A stretch of DNA of 64,000 nucleotides from Brachynemurus nebulosus (GCA_035578155.1 JAPWDM010000015.1:13905776-13969775); one strand, 5' to 3'; shown: positions 8,027-21,142, counted from the stretch's first letter. Notes: a model not told the origin generated them from the sequence alone. Made by a program: numbers and translations.

Positions 8027-11000
8027 CTAAAGCCTCTGAAGAAGATGCGAATTTCGGAGAAATTCAAGCATCTTTCTTTCAGAGACTGCATCATAAGCTA
8101 AAGCTTCGGCTACACTACCTGGGAGCTGCAACCTCTGGCGCAAAGGCGCAAAGGTTACACATTCCTCAACTATATGCCTCACGGTCAGCGCCGTCCCGCA
8201 GGCGGCGCACCTTGGCTGATCCTCACCGGCGAGAAGATGACGATGTGTTAACGCCGTGTGGCCCAAGCGTAAACGCGTCAGGGCCACACTCTCTCGCCGG
8301 CTCAGATTTACAGGTGCCGGAGTTCTTCGGACCTCAGGTTTCACCTGTCTGAGCTTAGCCGTGAGGTTGTTCCACTCACGTTGCCATTTATGTTCGATCG
8401 CGGATCGTATGCACACTCTCAGATCCTCTGGGCGAATGGCAATGTCCTGTGGCTCACCGAATTCGGCTGCATGACGTGCTGCCTGGTCGGCGAGTTCATT
8501 GCCAGGTATCCCTACATGTCCGGGAATCCAAAAGAAGGTGATAGACTTTTGGCGGAGCATGTAGAGACACGTTCGGATGTTCTGCACCAGCGGATCGATG
8601 GTATGAGAGTGGCAGATCGCTTGCAACGCGCTCAACGAGTCGGAACAAATGAGGAATGCGCTGTCTTCAGATGTTTGACAAAATCGCAGGGCTTGCAGAA
8701 TAGCAAATAATTCTGCAGTATACACAGAGGCCTGGGGAGGAAGTGACCAAGCGTGAGGATCGTCACGAATGACGATGGCACTTCCAACACCCGTAGCTGT
8801 TTTGGAACCATCTGTGTATATGCAGAGAGAGTCAAGTTCGCTAATGATCTCATAAAAGCGGGATCGATATTCGATTGAACTGGTCTCCTCCTTGTTGAGA
8901 CCAGTCAGGTCGAAACGACACCTTACGTTAGGGATCAGCCAAGGAGGTACTTCCATAGGACGTTTGGGAAGTACCTTGGCGAACTGTAAGTGCAGACTCT
9001 CTAATAACTCCTGCGTTCGAACGGCCACTGGTCGACTTATGGTGGGACGTCGACCGTAGAGCCCCTGTAAACGGTATCTAAATAGAGTCGGGTGATTGAT
9101 ATGCGTAGGTGTTGCATATACCCCCGCTGCATAATTGAGCAAGAGACGCTCACGTCTCAGTCGCAGCGGAGGCAGACCCGACTCTACGCAGAGGCTCATA
9201 GAAGGGCTCGTTCGAAATGCTCCCGTAGCCAGTCGTATGCCTGCATGGTGAACAGGATCTAGGAGTAGAAGCGCAGACGCCCGGGCGGAGGAGTAAGCAA
9301 TGCTGCCGTAATCAATCCTAGTCAGAACTAGCGATTGATACAGGCGAAGCAACGACTCCCGGCCCGCACCCCACGATGCACCAGCCAAGCACTTAAGCAT
9401 GTTGATTGTCCTGCGACAACTCGCAGCTAAGGCTTGGAGGTGTGGGCGCCACGTAAGTTGTTTGTCGAATATGAGTCCTAGAAACCTGACGCTTTCAACG
9501 CACTGAAGGTTGGATCCTTTCAATGTGAGAACAGGATCCGCATGTGCGTTGCGCTTTCTGCAGAAGTGAACCACCGATGTTTTTTGTGGTGAGAAACGAA
9601 AACCAAGAGCTTCTGCAGAAGTCACCACTTCGTTGATGCCTTGTTGCAGCCGTTGTTGGATATCCTCAATGGAATCGGCTGCATAGAAAATTGTGAGGTC
9701 ATCAACGTACAAGCAACGACGAATTGGGGCTGAAGCTGCAATATGACTGACTGCGATGGAGAACAAGGTGACACTAATGGTGGAGCCTTGAGGAACACCA
9801 TTCTCCTGGGAGTGGGCCTCAGACTCAGTGTCACCTACCCGGACACGAAAAGAACGGTCAGTCAGAAAACTTTTTACGAACTGAGGGAGGTTACCTCTTA
9901 AACCCCAGTCGTGCAGCTTCTTGAGAATGCCATACCTCCAGGTCATATCATAAGCTTTCTCCAAGTCGAAAAACACGGCCACAAGGTGTTTTCGTTGGAG
10001 AAAGGCGTCTTGAATGGCATTCTCGAGGCGAACAAGATGGTCCGTAGTCGAATGGTATCGGCGGAACCCACATTGATGTTTAGGAATGAGATTGTGGGAT
10101 TCCAGCCACCAGACGAGACGGTTGTTCACCATTTTTTCCAATACCTTGCTGAAACAGCAAGTCAAGGATATTGGACGGTAGCTAGATAGTTGCGACGAAT
10201 CTTTACCCTCTTTTAGCAGCGGAATGATGGTAGCTTCCCGCCACTGCGGAGGGTAAACGCCTTGCCTAAAAATTTCGTTGTACAGATCCAGTAACCTACA
10301 CTTACCAGGATAAGGCAGGTTCCGGATCATGGCGTAGGGGATCTCATCAGGTCCAGGGGATGTGTCCCCAGATCCCCGAAGCGCCTCCAGTAATTCTTGC
10401 ATAGAAAACGGTTGGTTATACTGGAGTGATTCATCTGAGAAAAAATCAAGATCGTTTTGTTCGTGTTCGATCTTGATCCGCAGGAAGTCCGGGTCATAGT
10501 TTTGGGAGCCACTGACGCGCTCAAAGTGTTTAGCTAAACAATTAGCTATTTCTGCGCGGTCAGTGATGTTCCGACCGTCGACGATGAGAAGGGAGGGCAT
10601 AGGTGAACGGGAGGATTTCCCTGTAATGGCCCTCACTCTTCTCCATACCTCTGAGGTGGTGGTGGAGGTATTTATGGCCGAAACATATTGCTCCCATGAT
10701 AGCCTCTTCTGTTCTTTTATAGTGCGTTTACAGCGTGCTTGCGCACGCTTGTAGGCTATCACCTTTTCCTGCGTGGGGCGACGCCTGAGTTCGTGGTACG
10801 CCCGCTTTTTCTCGGCAACTGCTACTCTCACGACTTCATTCCACCATGGTAAGCGACGTTTAGGTGGAATGTTGGACGACATAGGTATACTCTTATGTGC
10901 TGCTTCAATGACACTGGAGGACATTTGCTCCACATCATCTTCTACGTCTCCAGTCAGCTCGGGTGTACGGAATGAATCGACGTACATGTCCCAGTCAGCT

Positions 11001-11689
11001 TGACGGAGACGCCATCTCGGCGAAGATGATTGTGGAGTCATCGGCGTGGTACTATTCAAAATAATGGGTATATGGTCGCTACCGTATGAGTCTGACGCCA
11101 GCGTCCACTCATAACGGTGCGCCATGACCGGTGAGCCAAGTGATAAGTCGATAGCCGACAGCTCACCGGTTCTTGCGTTAATGAAAGTACCTTGACCGGA
11201 ATTCAACAAGACCGCTTCAGACTCATCTAGAAACCGTTCTATGAGTCTTCCACGGGCGTCTCTTGTGCTACAGCCCCACATGGGGCTGTGAGCATTAAAA
11301 TCTCCTAGTAACAAAAATGGTCGTGGTAACTGTATTGTAAGCTCGGTCAAGTCTTCGACGTTCCAGTCGAAGTTTGGTAAATAGACCGAGCATACTGTGA
11401 ATTGGGGCGGTTTTAAAAATTGTACTGCAATAGCTTGTAGGGGGGTGTTTAACGGGTGGTCCCGGAAAGGAACGCCATCTTTAATGATGATGGCAACACC
11501 CCCCCTCGCCCTGATGTCTGGCTGTACGTCGTGCCGGCGGACATGATAATTTTTTATTGAAAATTGTTCCGCCGGCTTTAAGTGTGTCTCTTGGAGGCAC
11601 ACGCACATAGGCGTGTGCTCAGCCAGAAGCATCTGCAATTCACAGTAATGGTGCTTAACACCATTACAGTTCCACTGTATGATAGCCAT
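8027..11689 (-). CDS. LINE ORF2: endonuclease-RT-RNase H, unit 2
   Basis: 1220 aa, open throughout, with all endonuclease, RT (YVDD) and RNase H residues conserved. It shares LIVDGRNITDRAE and the C-terminal LPGSVAEALAYDAV with unit 5 rather than with its neighbours 1 and 3, a patchwork relationship. The ATG lies 37 nt beyond the ORF1 stop. Confidence 0.96.
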   Translation of the reverse strand: MAIIQWNCNGVKHHYCELQMLLAEHTPMCVCLQETHLKPAEQFSIKNYHVRRHDVQPDIRARGGVAIIIKDGVPFRDHPLNTPLQAIAVQFLKPPQFTVCSVYLPNFDWNVEDLTELTIQLPRPFLLLGDFNAHSPMWGCSTRDARGRLIERFLDESEAVLLNSGQGTFINARTGELSAIDLSLGSPVMAHRYEWTLASDSYGSDHIPIILNSTTPMTPQSSSPRWRLRQADWDMYVDSFRTPELTGDVEDDVEQMSSSVIEAAHKSIPMSSNIPPKRRLPWWNEVVRVAVAEKKRAYHELRRRPTQEKVIAYKRAQARCKRTIKEQKRLSWEQYVSAINTSTTTSEVWRRVRAITGKSSRSPMPSLLIVDGRNITDRAEIANCLAKHFERVSGSQNYDPDFLRIKIEHEQNDLDFFSDESLQYNQPFSMQELLEALRGSGDTSPGPDEIPYAMIRNLPYPGKCRLLDLYNEIFRQGVYPPQWREATIIPLLKEGKDSSQLSSYRPISLTCCFSKVLEKMVNNRLVWWLESHNLIPKHQCGFRRYHSTTDHLVRLENAIQDAFLQRKHLVAVFFDLEKAYDMTWRYGILKKLHDWGLRGNLPQFVKSFLTDRSFRVRVGDTESEAHSQENGVPQGSTISVTLFSIAVSHIAASAPIRRCLYVDDLTIFYAADSIEDIQQRLQQGINEVVTSAEALGFRFSPQKTSVVHFCRKRNAHADPVLTLKGSNLQCVESVRFLGLIFDKQLTWRPHLQALAASCRRTINMLKCLAGASWGAGRESLLRLYQSLVLTRIDYGSIAYSSARASALLLLDPVHHAGIRLATGAFRTSPSMSLCVESGLPPLRLRRERLLLNYAAGVYATPTHINHPTLFRYRLQGLYGRRPTISRPVAVRTQELLESLHLQFAKVLPKRPMEVPPWLIPNVRCRFDLTGLNKEETSSIEYRSRFYEIISELDSLCIYTDGSKTATGVGSAIVIRDDPHAWSLPPQASVYTAELFAILQALRFCQTSEDSAFLICSDSLSALQAICHSHTIDPLVQNIRTCLYMLRQKSITFFWIPGHVGIPGNELADQAARHAAEFGEPQDIAIRPEDLRVCIRSAIEHKWQREWNNLTAKLRQVKPEVRRTPAPVNLSRRESVALTRLRLGHTALTHRHLLAGEDQPRCAACGTALTVRHIVEECVTFAPLRQRLQLPGSVAEALAYDAVSERKMLEFLRNSHLLQRL

Positions 11690-11712
11690 TTCTGTTACTA
11701 CTTGGGTTGCTC

Positions 11713-11738
11713 CCTAGGAAGTGTGGCTACTTCCTAGG
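11713..11738 (-). promoter_or_regulatory. Stop-codon hairpin, unit 2
   Basis: It is identical in sequence and position to that of unit 1, with the ORF1 TAG (11727-11729) at the loop edge. Confidence 0.7.
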
Positions 11739-13391
11739 TTTCCCCTTTGGCCAGCCTTTTTTTCTTTTTATTACTTTCACCTCGGCATCCGAATTGTCAG
11801 ATTCGGTGGCCGAGGTGTTAGTATAGGCGTCGGACGTCGGGCGCTTTGTACCCGTACGTACCGACGCGGTCGCACTTTCCGAGTCGCTCATCGGTGTTTG
11901 GATAGAGCGACTCGAGAGGGGGGTGACCGGGCGTTCGGGTGTGCCCGGTCGGGACGGTGCCGTTGGCCGTTGTGGCAGTGGCACCGTCGATTGTGGAGGC
12001 AGCATGGTTTCTGCCTCCGAGGTGGTTGTGGAGGGTCCCTTTTTGGGGGACCTTGATTTTACCACCTCCTTTTCCCCCTCACTGTGACGCCTTCTTGGCG
12101 GTGACTTCTTTGGTGACGTCTTCTTTTTGGAAGGAGACGTCACAGTACGTACGACTGGTCCCTGAGGGGTGGTTGTTATCACCCTTTTAGTCTCAGGGAC
12201 CTTGGCTGACACGGCAGCGGCTGTGGTGGGTGTGGAAACAGGTACACCCACTGAGCGCACAAGACTTTCTTGGATGCGTTGCATGGTTAATTGCATCTGG
12301 CGCATTGTTTCTTTCAATTCCCTGATTTCGGTATTCTTTTCAGCCGCTGTAGGGGCGGGGGCCGCAACAGCGCGTGCGTAGCCATCCAGAGCCGATCGTC
12401 TGGGCATGTTGCCCAAAAGCTTACGACGTGCCTCGGGGTATGTTAATTTTTCCAAGGCCCTCAGCTCCTGGATGGCTGATTCTTGTTTGAATATGGGGCA
12501 ATTTCTGGACTTAGCCGAATGGTTGCCACCACAATTTACGCACTTAATAGGATCGTCACATGGTCGTCCTTCATGCAACGACCTTCCGCACACGCAGATC
12601 TGTTGCGAGACGTTACACTTTTCAGATACATGTCCGTACTTCTGACATTTGTAGCACCTCATTGGTGCCGGAATGTACGGACGAACGTCTATTTTTGTAA
12701 AAAGACCGATAACCACTTCCTTTGGAAGCGTGGTTTTATTAAAAGTGACTAATATTAAGGGGGACTCGGGATGTTGGTTCCCCCTGTTGTATTTCAGCCT
12801 TTTTGCATTTACTACCCCCTGTGGAGACATCTCCGACACAATCTCGTCGAGGGTGCAGTACGCTAAGGACGGGTGCATTATAACCCCTCTAGAGTAATTT
12901 AATACACCATGAGGCGTTACTTCCACCGCGTACTGCCCTAGGTTCTTCAGTTTTAGTATTCGTTCACTTTGTGCCGGTGAGTATGCCTCGACGAGCAACC
13001 CTTTGCCCGACAGTTTGGCATCCTTTACCTGCCCAATATGTTCTCTAACAAGTTTTGCCAAAAGGAAGGGACTGATTTTACTAAAGTCCGCTTCCGTTGG
13101 CTTTAAAACTAAAAACTTTATGTAACTTTCTACTGACACTCTTGGGGTGTCCAATGTCATTGGACGCCCACGATTTTTTCCCTTTGATTTCTTTGAGGGA
13201 GGAGGGTTACCCCCCTTGGGCTTAGTAACCTCACCAGATACTGGGGGCGAGGTTACTTGCGGTGATGTAGCTGGGGTAATTGGAGAGGCCCCGCTACCTT
13301 CGCTACCACCAGTTGACGGCGGTGGAGCGGCGTTCGCGTCCGTATTTAAGGGCCCGGACTCGCCCGAAGAGACATTATTCTGTTTACCCAT
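11727..13391 (-). CDS. LINE ORF1 gag-like protein, unit 2
   Basis: 554 aa from MGKQNNVSSGESG. The frame stays open for 70 codons further upstream (ATG at 13601), but that extension lies in the conserved leader. The same leader is out of frame in other units, so I place the start at 13391 where all units begin. The knuckles are CYKCQKYGHVSEKC, CVCGRSLHEGRPC and CVNCGGNHSAKSRNC. The N-terminal 75 residues are strongly diverged from unit 1, while the last 45 residues match unit 3 closely. Confidence 0.92.
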   Translation of the reverse strand: MGKQNNVSSGESGPLNTDANAAPPPSTGGSEGSGASPITPATSPQVTSPPVSGEVTKPKGGNPPPSKKSKGKNRGRPMTLDTPRVSVESYIKFLVLKPTEADFSKISPFLLAKLVREHIGQVKDAKLSGKGLLVEAYSPAQSERILKLKNLGQYAVEVTPHGVLNYSRGVIMHPSLAYCTLDEIVSEMSPQGVVNAKRLKYNRGNQHPESPLILVTFNKTTLPKEVVIGLFTKIDVRPYIPAPMRCYKCQKYGHVSEKCNVSQQICVCGRSLHEGRPCDDPIKCVNCGGNHSAKSRNCPIFKQESAIQELRALEKLTYPEARRKLLGNMPRRSALDGYARAVAAPAPTAAEKNTEIRELKETMRQMQLTMQRIQESLVRSVGVPVSTPTTAAAVSAKVPETKRVITTTPQGPVVRTVTSPSKKKTSPKKSPPRRRHSEGEKEVVKSRSPKKGPSTTTSEAETMLPPQSTVPLPQRPTAPSRPGTPERPVTPLSSRSIQTPMSDSESATASVRTGTKRPTSDAYTNTSATESDNSDAEVKVIKRKKGWPKGKPRK

Positions 13392-15088
<1,697 letters not shown>

Positions 15089-18000
15089 CTACAGTCTCTG
15101 AAGAAGGTTCGAATTTCTGAGAAATTCAATTATCCTTCTTTCAGAGACAGTATCATAACTTAAAGCATTAGCTACATTATTCGGGAGCTGCAACCTCTGG
15201 CGCAAAGGCTCAAAGGTTACACATTCCTCAACTATATGCCTCACGGTCAGCGCCGTCCCGCAGGCGGCGCACCTCGGCTGATCCTCACCGGCGAGAAGAT
15301 GACGATGTGTTAACGCCGTGTGGCCCAAGCGTAAACGCGTCAGGGCCACACTCTCTCGCCGGCTCAGATTTACAGGTGCCGGAGTTCTTCGGACCTCAGG
15401 TTTCACCTGTCTGAGCTTAGCCGTGAGGTTGTTCCACTCACGTTGCCATTTCTGATCGATCGCGGATCGTATGCTCACTCTCAGATCCTCTGGGCGAATG
15501 GCAATGTCCTGTGGCTCACCGACTTCGGCTGCATGACGTGCTGCCTGGTCGGCGAGTTCATTGCCAGGTATCCCCACATGTCCGGGTATCCAGAAGAAGG
15601 TGATAGACTTCTGGCGGAGCATGTAGAGATACGTCAGGATGTTCTGCACCAGTGGATCGATGGTATGAGAGTGGCAGATCGCTTGCAACGCGCTCAACGA
15701 GTCGGAACAAATGAGGAATGCGCTGTCTTCGGATGTTTGACAGAATCGCAGGGCTTGCAGAATAGCAAATAATTCCGCAGTATACACAGTGGCCTGGGGA
15801 GGAAGTGACCAAGCGTGAGGATCGTCACGAATGACGATGGCACTTCCCACACCCGTAGCTGTTTTGGAACCATCTGTGTATATGCAGAGAGAGTCAAGTT
15901 CGCTAATGATCTCGTAGAAGCGGGATCGGTATTCGAATGAACTGGTCTCCTCCTTGTTGAGACCAGTCAGGTCGAAACGACACCTTACTTTAGGGATCAG
16001 CCAAGGAGGTACTTCCATAGGACGTTTGGGAAGTACCTTGGCGAACTGTAAGTGCAGACTCTCTAATAACTCCTGCGTTCGAACGGCCACTGGTCGACTT
16101 ATGGTGGGACGTCGACCGTAGAGCCCCTGTAAACGGTATCTGAATAGAGTCGGGTGATTGATATGCGTAGGTGTTGCATATACCCCCGCTGCATAATTGA
16201 GCAAGAGACGCTCACGTCTCAGTCGCAGCGGAGGCAGACCCGACTCTACGCAGAGGCTCATAGAAGGGCTCGTTCGAAATGCTCCCGTAGCCAGTCGTAT
16301 GCCTGCATGGTGAACAGGATCTAGGAGTAGAAGCGCAGACGCCCGGGCGGAGGAGTAAGCAATGCTGCCGTAATCAATCCTAGTCAGAACTAGCGATTGA
16401 TACAGGCGAAGCAACGACTCCCGGCCCGCACCCCACGATGCACCAGCCAAGCACTTAAGCATGTTGATTGTCCTGCGACAACTCGCAGCTAAGGCTTGGA
16501 GGTGTGGGCGCCACGTAAGTTGTTTGTCGAATATAAGTCCTAGAAACCTGACGCTTTCAACGCACTGAAGGTTGGATCCTTTCAATGTGAGAACAGGATC
16601 CGGATGTGCGTTGCGCTTTCTGCAGAAGTGAACCACCGATGTTTTTTGTGGTGAGAAACGAAAACCAAGAGCTTCTGCAGAAGTCACCACTTCGTTGATG
16701 CCTTGTTGCAGCCGTTGTTGGATATCCTCAATGGAATCGGCTGCATAGAAAATTGTGAGGTCATCAACGTACAAGCAACGACGAATTGGGGCTGAAGCTG
16801 CAATATGACTGACTGCGATGGAGAACAAGGTGACACTAATGGTGGAGCCTTGAGGAACACCATTCTCCTGGGCGTGGGCCTCAGACTCAGTGTCACCTAC
16901 CCGGACACGAAAAGAACGGTCAGTCAGAAAACTTTTTACGAACTGAGGGAGGTTACCTCTTAAACCCCAGTCGTGCAGCTTCTTGAGAATGCCATACCTC
17001 CAGGTCATATCATAAGCTTTCTCCAAGTCGAAAAACACGGCCACAAGGTGTTTTCGTTGGAGAAAGGCGTCTTGAATGGCATTCTCGAGGCGAACAAGAT
17101 GGTCCGTAGTCGAATGGTATCGGCGGAACCCACATTGATGTTTAGGAATGAGATTGTGGGATTCCAGCCACCAGACGAGACGGTTGTTCACCATTTTTTC
17201 CAATACCTTGCTGAAACAGCAAGTCAAGGATATTGGACGGTAGCTAGATAGTTGCGATGAATCTTTACCCTCTTTTAGTAGCGGAATGATGGTAGCTTCC
17301 CGCCACTGCGGAGGGTAAACGCCTTGCCTAAAAATTTCGTTGTACAGATCCAGTAACCTACACTTACCAGGATAAGGCAGGTTCCGGATCATGGCGTAGG
17401 GGATCTCATCAGATCCAGGGGAGGTGTCCCCAGATCCCCGAAGCGCCTCCAGTAATTCTTGCATAGAAAACGGTTGGTTATACTGGAGGGATTCATCTGA
17501 GAAAAAATCAAGATCATTTCGCTCATGTTCGATCTTGATCCGCAGGAAGTCCGGGTCATAATTTTGGGAGCCACTGACGCGCTCAAAGTGCTTAGCTAAG
17601 CAATTTGCTATTTCTGCGCGTTCAGTGATGTTCCGACCGTCGACGACGAGAAGGGAGGGCATTGGTGAACGGGAGGATTTCCCTGTAATGGCCCTCACTC
17701 TTCTCCATACCTCCGAAGTTGAAGTGGAGGTATTAATGGCCGAAACATATTGCTCCCATGATAGCCTCTTTTGCTCTTTTATAGTTCTCTTACAACGTGC
17801 TTGAGCACGTTTGTAGGCTATCACATTTTCCTGCGTGGGGCGACGTCTGAGTTCGTTGTACGCCCGCTTTTTCTCTGCAACTGCTACACTCACGACTTCA
17901 TTCCACCATGGTACGCGACGTTTGGGTGGAATGTTGGACGACTTCGGTATACTCTGATATGCTGCTTCAATGACACTGGAGGACATTTGCTCCACATCAT

Positions 18001-18751
18001 CTTCTACGTCTCCAGTCAGCTCGGGTGTACGGAATGAATCAGCGTACATCTCCCAGTCAGCTTGACGGAGACGCCATCTCGGCGAAGATGAATGTGGAGT
18101 CATCGGCGTGGTACTGTTCAATATGATTGGAATATGGTCACTGCCGTATGAATCAGACGCCAGCGTCCATTCATAACGGTGTGCCATGACCGGTGAGCCG
18201 AGTGATAAGTCGATAGCCGACAGCTCACCGGTTCTTGCGTTAATGAAAGTACCTTGACCGGTATTCAACAAGACCGCTTCAGACTCATCTAGAAACCGTT
18301 CTATGAGTCTTCCACGGGCGTCTCTTGTGCTACAGCCCCACATGGGGCTGTGAGCATTAAAATCTCCTAGTAACAAAAATGGACGTGGTAACTGTAATGT
18401 AAGCTCGGTCAAATCTTCGACGTTCCAGTCGAAATCTGGTAGGTAGACCGAGCATACTGTGAACTGGGGCGGTTTTAAAAATTGTACTGCAATAGCTTGT
18501 AGGGGGGTGTTTAACGGGTGGTCCCGGAAAGGAACGCCATCTTTAATGATAATGGCAACACCCCCCCTCGCCCTGATGTCTGGCTGTACGTCGTGCCGGC
18601 GGATTTTATGGTATTTGATGGTAAATTGTTCCGCCGGCCGTAAATGTGTCTCTTGTAGGCACACGCACATAGGCGTGTGCTCAGCCAGAAGCATCTGCAA
18701 TTCACAGTAATGGTGCTTAACACCATTACAGTTCCACTGTACGATAGCCAT
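15089..18751 (-). CDS. LINE ORF2: endonuclease-RT-RNase H, unit 3
   Basis: 1220 aa and open. One notable change is P447S in the RT motif that reads SPGPDEIP in the other units (SPGSDEIP here); this Pro is usually conserved in LINE RTs, so activity may be affected. YVDD and the RNase H residues are intact. It shares NILTYLYML with unit 4. The start lies 37 nt after the ORF1 stop. Confidence 0.95.
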   Translation of the reverse strand: MAIVQWNCNGVKHHYCELQMLLAEHTPMCVCLQETHLRPAEQFTIKYHKIRRHDVQPDIRARGGVAIIIKDGVPFRDHPLNTPLQAIAVQFLKPPQFTVCSVYLPDFDWNVEDLTELTLQLPRPFLLLGDFNAHSPMWGCSTRDARGRLIERFLDESEAVLLNTGQGTFINARTGELSAIDLSLGSPVMAHRYEWTLASDSYGSDHIPIILNSTTPMTPHSSSPRWRLRQADWEMYADSFRTPELTGDVEDDVEQMSSSVIEAAYQSIPKSSNIPPKRRVPWWNEVVSVAVAEKKRAYNELRRRPTQENVIAYKRAQARCKRTIKEQKRLSWEQYVSAINTSTSTSEVWRRVRAITGKSSRSPMPSLLVVDGRNITERAEIANCLAKHFERVSGSQNYDPDFLRIKIEHERNDLDFFSDESLQYNQPFSMQELLEALRGSGDTSPGSDEIPYAMIRNLPYPGKCRLLDLYNEIFRQGVYPPQWREATIIPLLKEGKDSSQLSSYRPISLTCCFSKVLEKMVNNRLVWWLESHNLIPKHQCGFRRYHSTTDHLVRLENAIQDAFLQRKHLVAVFFDLEKAYDMTWRYGILKKLHDWGLRGNLPQFVKSFLTDRSFRVRVGDTESEAHAQENGVPQGSTISVTLFSIAVSHIAASAPIRRCLYVDDLTIFYAADSIEDIQQRLQQGINEVVTSAEALGFRFSPQKTSVVHFCRKRNAHPDPVLTLKGSNLQCVESVRFLGLIFDKQLTWRPHLQALAASCRRTINMLKCLAGASWGAGRESLLRLYQSLVLTRIDYGSIAYSSARASALLLLDPVHHAGIRLATGAFRTSPSMSLCVESGLPPLRLRRERLLLNYAAGVYATPTHINHPTLFRYRLQGLYGRRPTISRPVAVRTQELLESLHLQFAKVLPKRPMEVPPWLIPKVRCRFDLTGLNKEETSSFEYRSRFYEIISELDSLCIYTDGSKTATGVGSAIVIRDDPHAWSLPPQATVYTAELFAILQALRFCQTSEDSAFLICSDSLSALQAICHSHTIDPLVQNILTYLYMLRQKSITFFWIPGHVGIPGNELADQAARHAAEVGEPQDIAIRPEDLRVSIRSAIDQKWQREWNNLTAKLRQVKPEVRRTPAPVNLSRRESVALTRLRLGHTALTHRHLLAGEDQPRCAACGTALTVRHIVEECVTFEPLRQRLQLPNNVANALSYDTVSERRIIEFLRNSNLLQRL

Positions 18752-18774
18752 TTCTGTTACTACTTGGGTTGCTC

Positions 18775-18800
18775 CCTAGGAAGTGTGGCTACTTCCTAGG
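18775..18800 (-). promoter_or_regulatory. Stop-codon hairpin, unit 3
   Basis: Perfect copy of the 10-bp stem; the stop codon at 18789-18791 is at the loop edge. It is retained even though this unit's ORF1 is frameshifted upstream. Confidence 0.7.
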
Positions 18801-20439
18801 TTTCCCCTTTGGCCAGCCTTTTTTTCTTTTTATCACTTTCACCTCTGCGTCCGAATTGTCAGATTCGGTGGCCGAGGTGTTAGTATAGGCGTCGGACGTC
18901 GGGCGCTTTGTGCCCGTACGTATCGACGCGGTCGCACTTTCCGAGTCGCTCATCGGTGTTCGGATAGAGCGACTCGAGAGGGGGGTGACCGGGCGTTCGG
19001 GTGTGCCCGGTCGGGACGGTGCCGTTGGCCGTTGTGGCAGTGGCACCGTCGATTGTGGAGGCAGCATGGTTTCTGCCTCCGAGGTGGTTGTGGAGGGTCC
19101 CTTTTTGGGGGACCTTGGTTTTACCACCTCCTTTCCCCCCTCACTGTAACGCCTTCTAGGAGGCGAAGCCTTCTTCAGTGATGTCTTCTTTGGAGAAGAC
19201 GTCACAGTACGTACGACGGGTCCCTGAGGGGTGGTTGTTAGCACCCTCTTGGCCTCAGGGACCTTGGCTGACACAACAGCGGCTGTACTGGGTGTAGACA
19301 CAGCTACACCCGAAGAGCGCATGAGACACTCTTGCATTTTCTGCATGTTCACCTGCATTTGTCTCATGGCTTCCTTTATTTCTCGAATTTCACTTGTTTT
19401 CTCAACCGCTGTAGGGGCGGGGGCCGCAACAGCGCGTGCATAACCGTCAAGAGCTGAGCGACGAGGCGTATTGCCTAAAAGCTTCCGTCTAGCCTCTGGA
19501 TAGGTTAACCTCTCCAGGGCTCTCAACTCCTGAATTGCGGATTCTTGTTTAAAAATGGGGCAATTCCTCGACTTAGCCGAGTGATTACCCCCACAGTTGA
19601 TACATTTGATTGGCTCGTCACATGGTCGTCCTTCATGTAACGGCCTTCCGCACACGCAAATCTGCTGCTCTATATTACATCTTTGTGAGACGTGGCCGTA
19701 CCTTTGGCATTTATAACACCTCATTGGTGCTGGGATGTACGGGCGCACGTCCACTTTATTGAAAAGGCCCAGGATCACTTCTTTCGGTAGAGTGACCCTG
19801 TTAAATGTTAGAAGAATTAAGGGGGACTCAGGATGTTTGTTCCCCCTGTTGTACTTTAGCCTTTTCGCTTCTATTACCCCCTGTGGAGACATCTCCGACA
19901 CTATCTCTTCCAGGGTACAGTACGCTAAAGACGGATGCATAATGACGCCCCTGGAGTAATTTAATACACCATGGGGCATCACGTCTACCGCGTACTGTCC
20001 TAATACTTTAAGACTTTTTATTTTTTCGGATTGTGCCGGTGAGAATGCCTCTACGAGCAACCCATTGCCCGATAGTTTGGCATCTTTAACCTGCCCAATT
20101 TCATCCTTCACTAACTTTGCCAAGAGGAAGGGACTGATCTTACTAAAGTCACCTTCCTTTGGCTTAATGACTAAAAACCTTGTATAATTTATACCTGACA
20201 GTCTTGGGGATTCCAACTGTAATGGAGTCCCACGATGTTTCCCTTTTTTTTGATTGGGGAGGGTTACCCCTTTTCGTTTGGGTACCCACTCCACTGGGTT
20301 GTGGAGCAGGTACTGTTGACGCAGTAGCGGGACCAGCCACGCTACTTTGGCTCACGCCAGATGACGACGGCGGAGCTTGGTTCGCGTCCGGTTTGGGGGG
20401 CCCGGACTCGCCCGAAAGAGAAATATTTTTAGTACCCAT
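18789..20439 (-). pseudogene. LINE ORF1, unit 3, broken by a +1 frameshift
   Basis: The N-terminus starts at 20439 (MGTKNISLSGESG) in one frame and the rest continues in another from about codon 65. The switch falls in a run of eight A on the coding strand (20244-20251), where seven would keep the frame. Downstream of the shift the core, three knuckles (CYKCQRYGHVSQRC, CVCGRPLHEGRPC, CINCGGNHSAKSRNC) and basic tail are all intact. Explanations are a real recent mutation, a homopolymer sequencing error, or ribosomal slippage. The first two are more likely, because other units lack the run. Confidence 0.85.
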
Positions 20440-21142
20440 AAACAGTAGTGTAACAAAACCCCCACCCCGCTCCCCACCCTCCACGGAGCCTCATAAGGGA
20501 CGTGGGACTCCCACGCCAGGGATACGGGAATGAGGGGCCCTAGGGACAAGCCCATTGCCCCAGTGACACGCACGACCCCGGGGCGCTCGAATTTACTGCG
20601 GCCGGTGCATAACCGCAGCCACGGTCTATGCCTGAAGCCAGGGCCGAAGTGACGTGTTGTTCCGCCGTACTCGCAAGTAACGGCTTCCCTCAGTCACCAG
20701 GATCCCCTTTTCCAGGCAACGCCGCTAAGCCACACACGAGCTAGTGTGGGTCCCGAAGATGACTTGACGTTGGGACAACAAAGAAGAACGAAAACAAAAC
20801 AAAATCAAAAACAAAAAAGAAACAAAAGATAAAAGAAAATCTGAAACAAAAAGAAATAAAAATAACGAAAACAAAAAACAATAAAAACGAAAAGAAATAA
20901 AAAGGTAGGTTAAAAAAATGAACGATCGAGGATTTCTCCTCTAGATCCGGCATCTTTTGTGAAAACGGTGGTACCTCGAGAAGGAACGGTGCCGATCTTG
21001 GGTAGTCAGAGGCTAATGGAATCCGAAGATTACTGTATTGCGCATAAACTACCCCTGGAACCCTTAGCCTCCTTGACACCAATGGGGGATAAATATCCCT
21101 CACGGGTGCCAAGGGCAGCTGCTATAGGTGTCCTCACCACCC
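20440..21142 (-). promoter_or_regulatory. Unit 3 5' leader
   Basis: Conserved leader with a one-base loss near 20549 (GACAAGCCC against GACGAAGCCC elsewhere). The loss shifts any frame through it and argues that the leader is non-coding. Confidence 0.6.
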
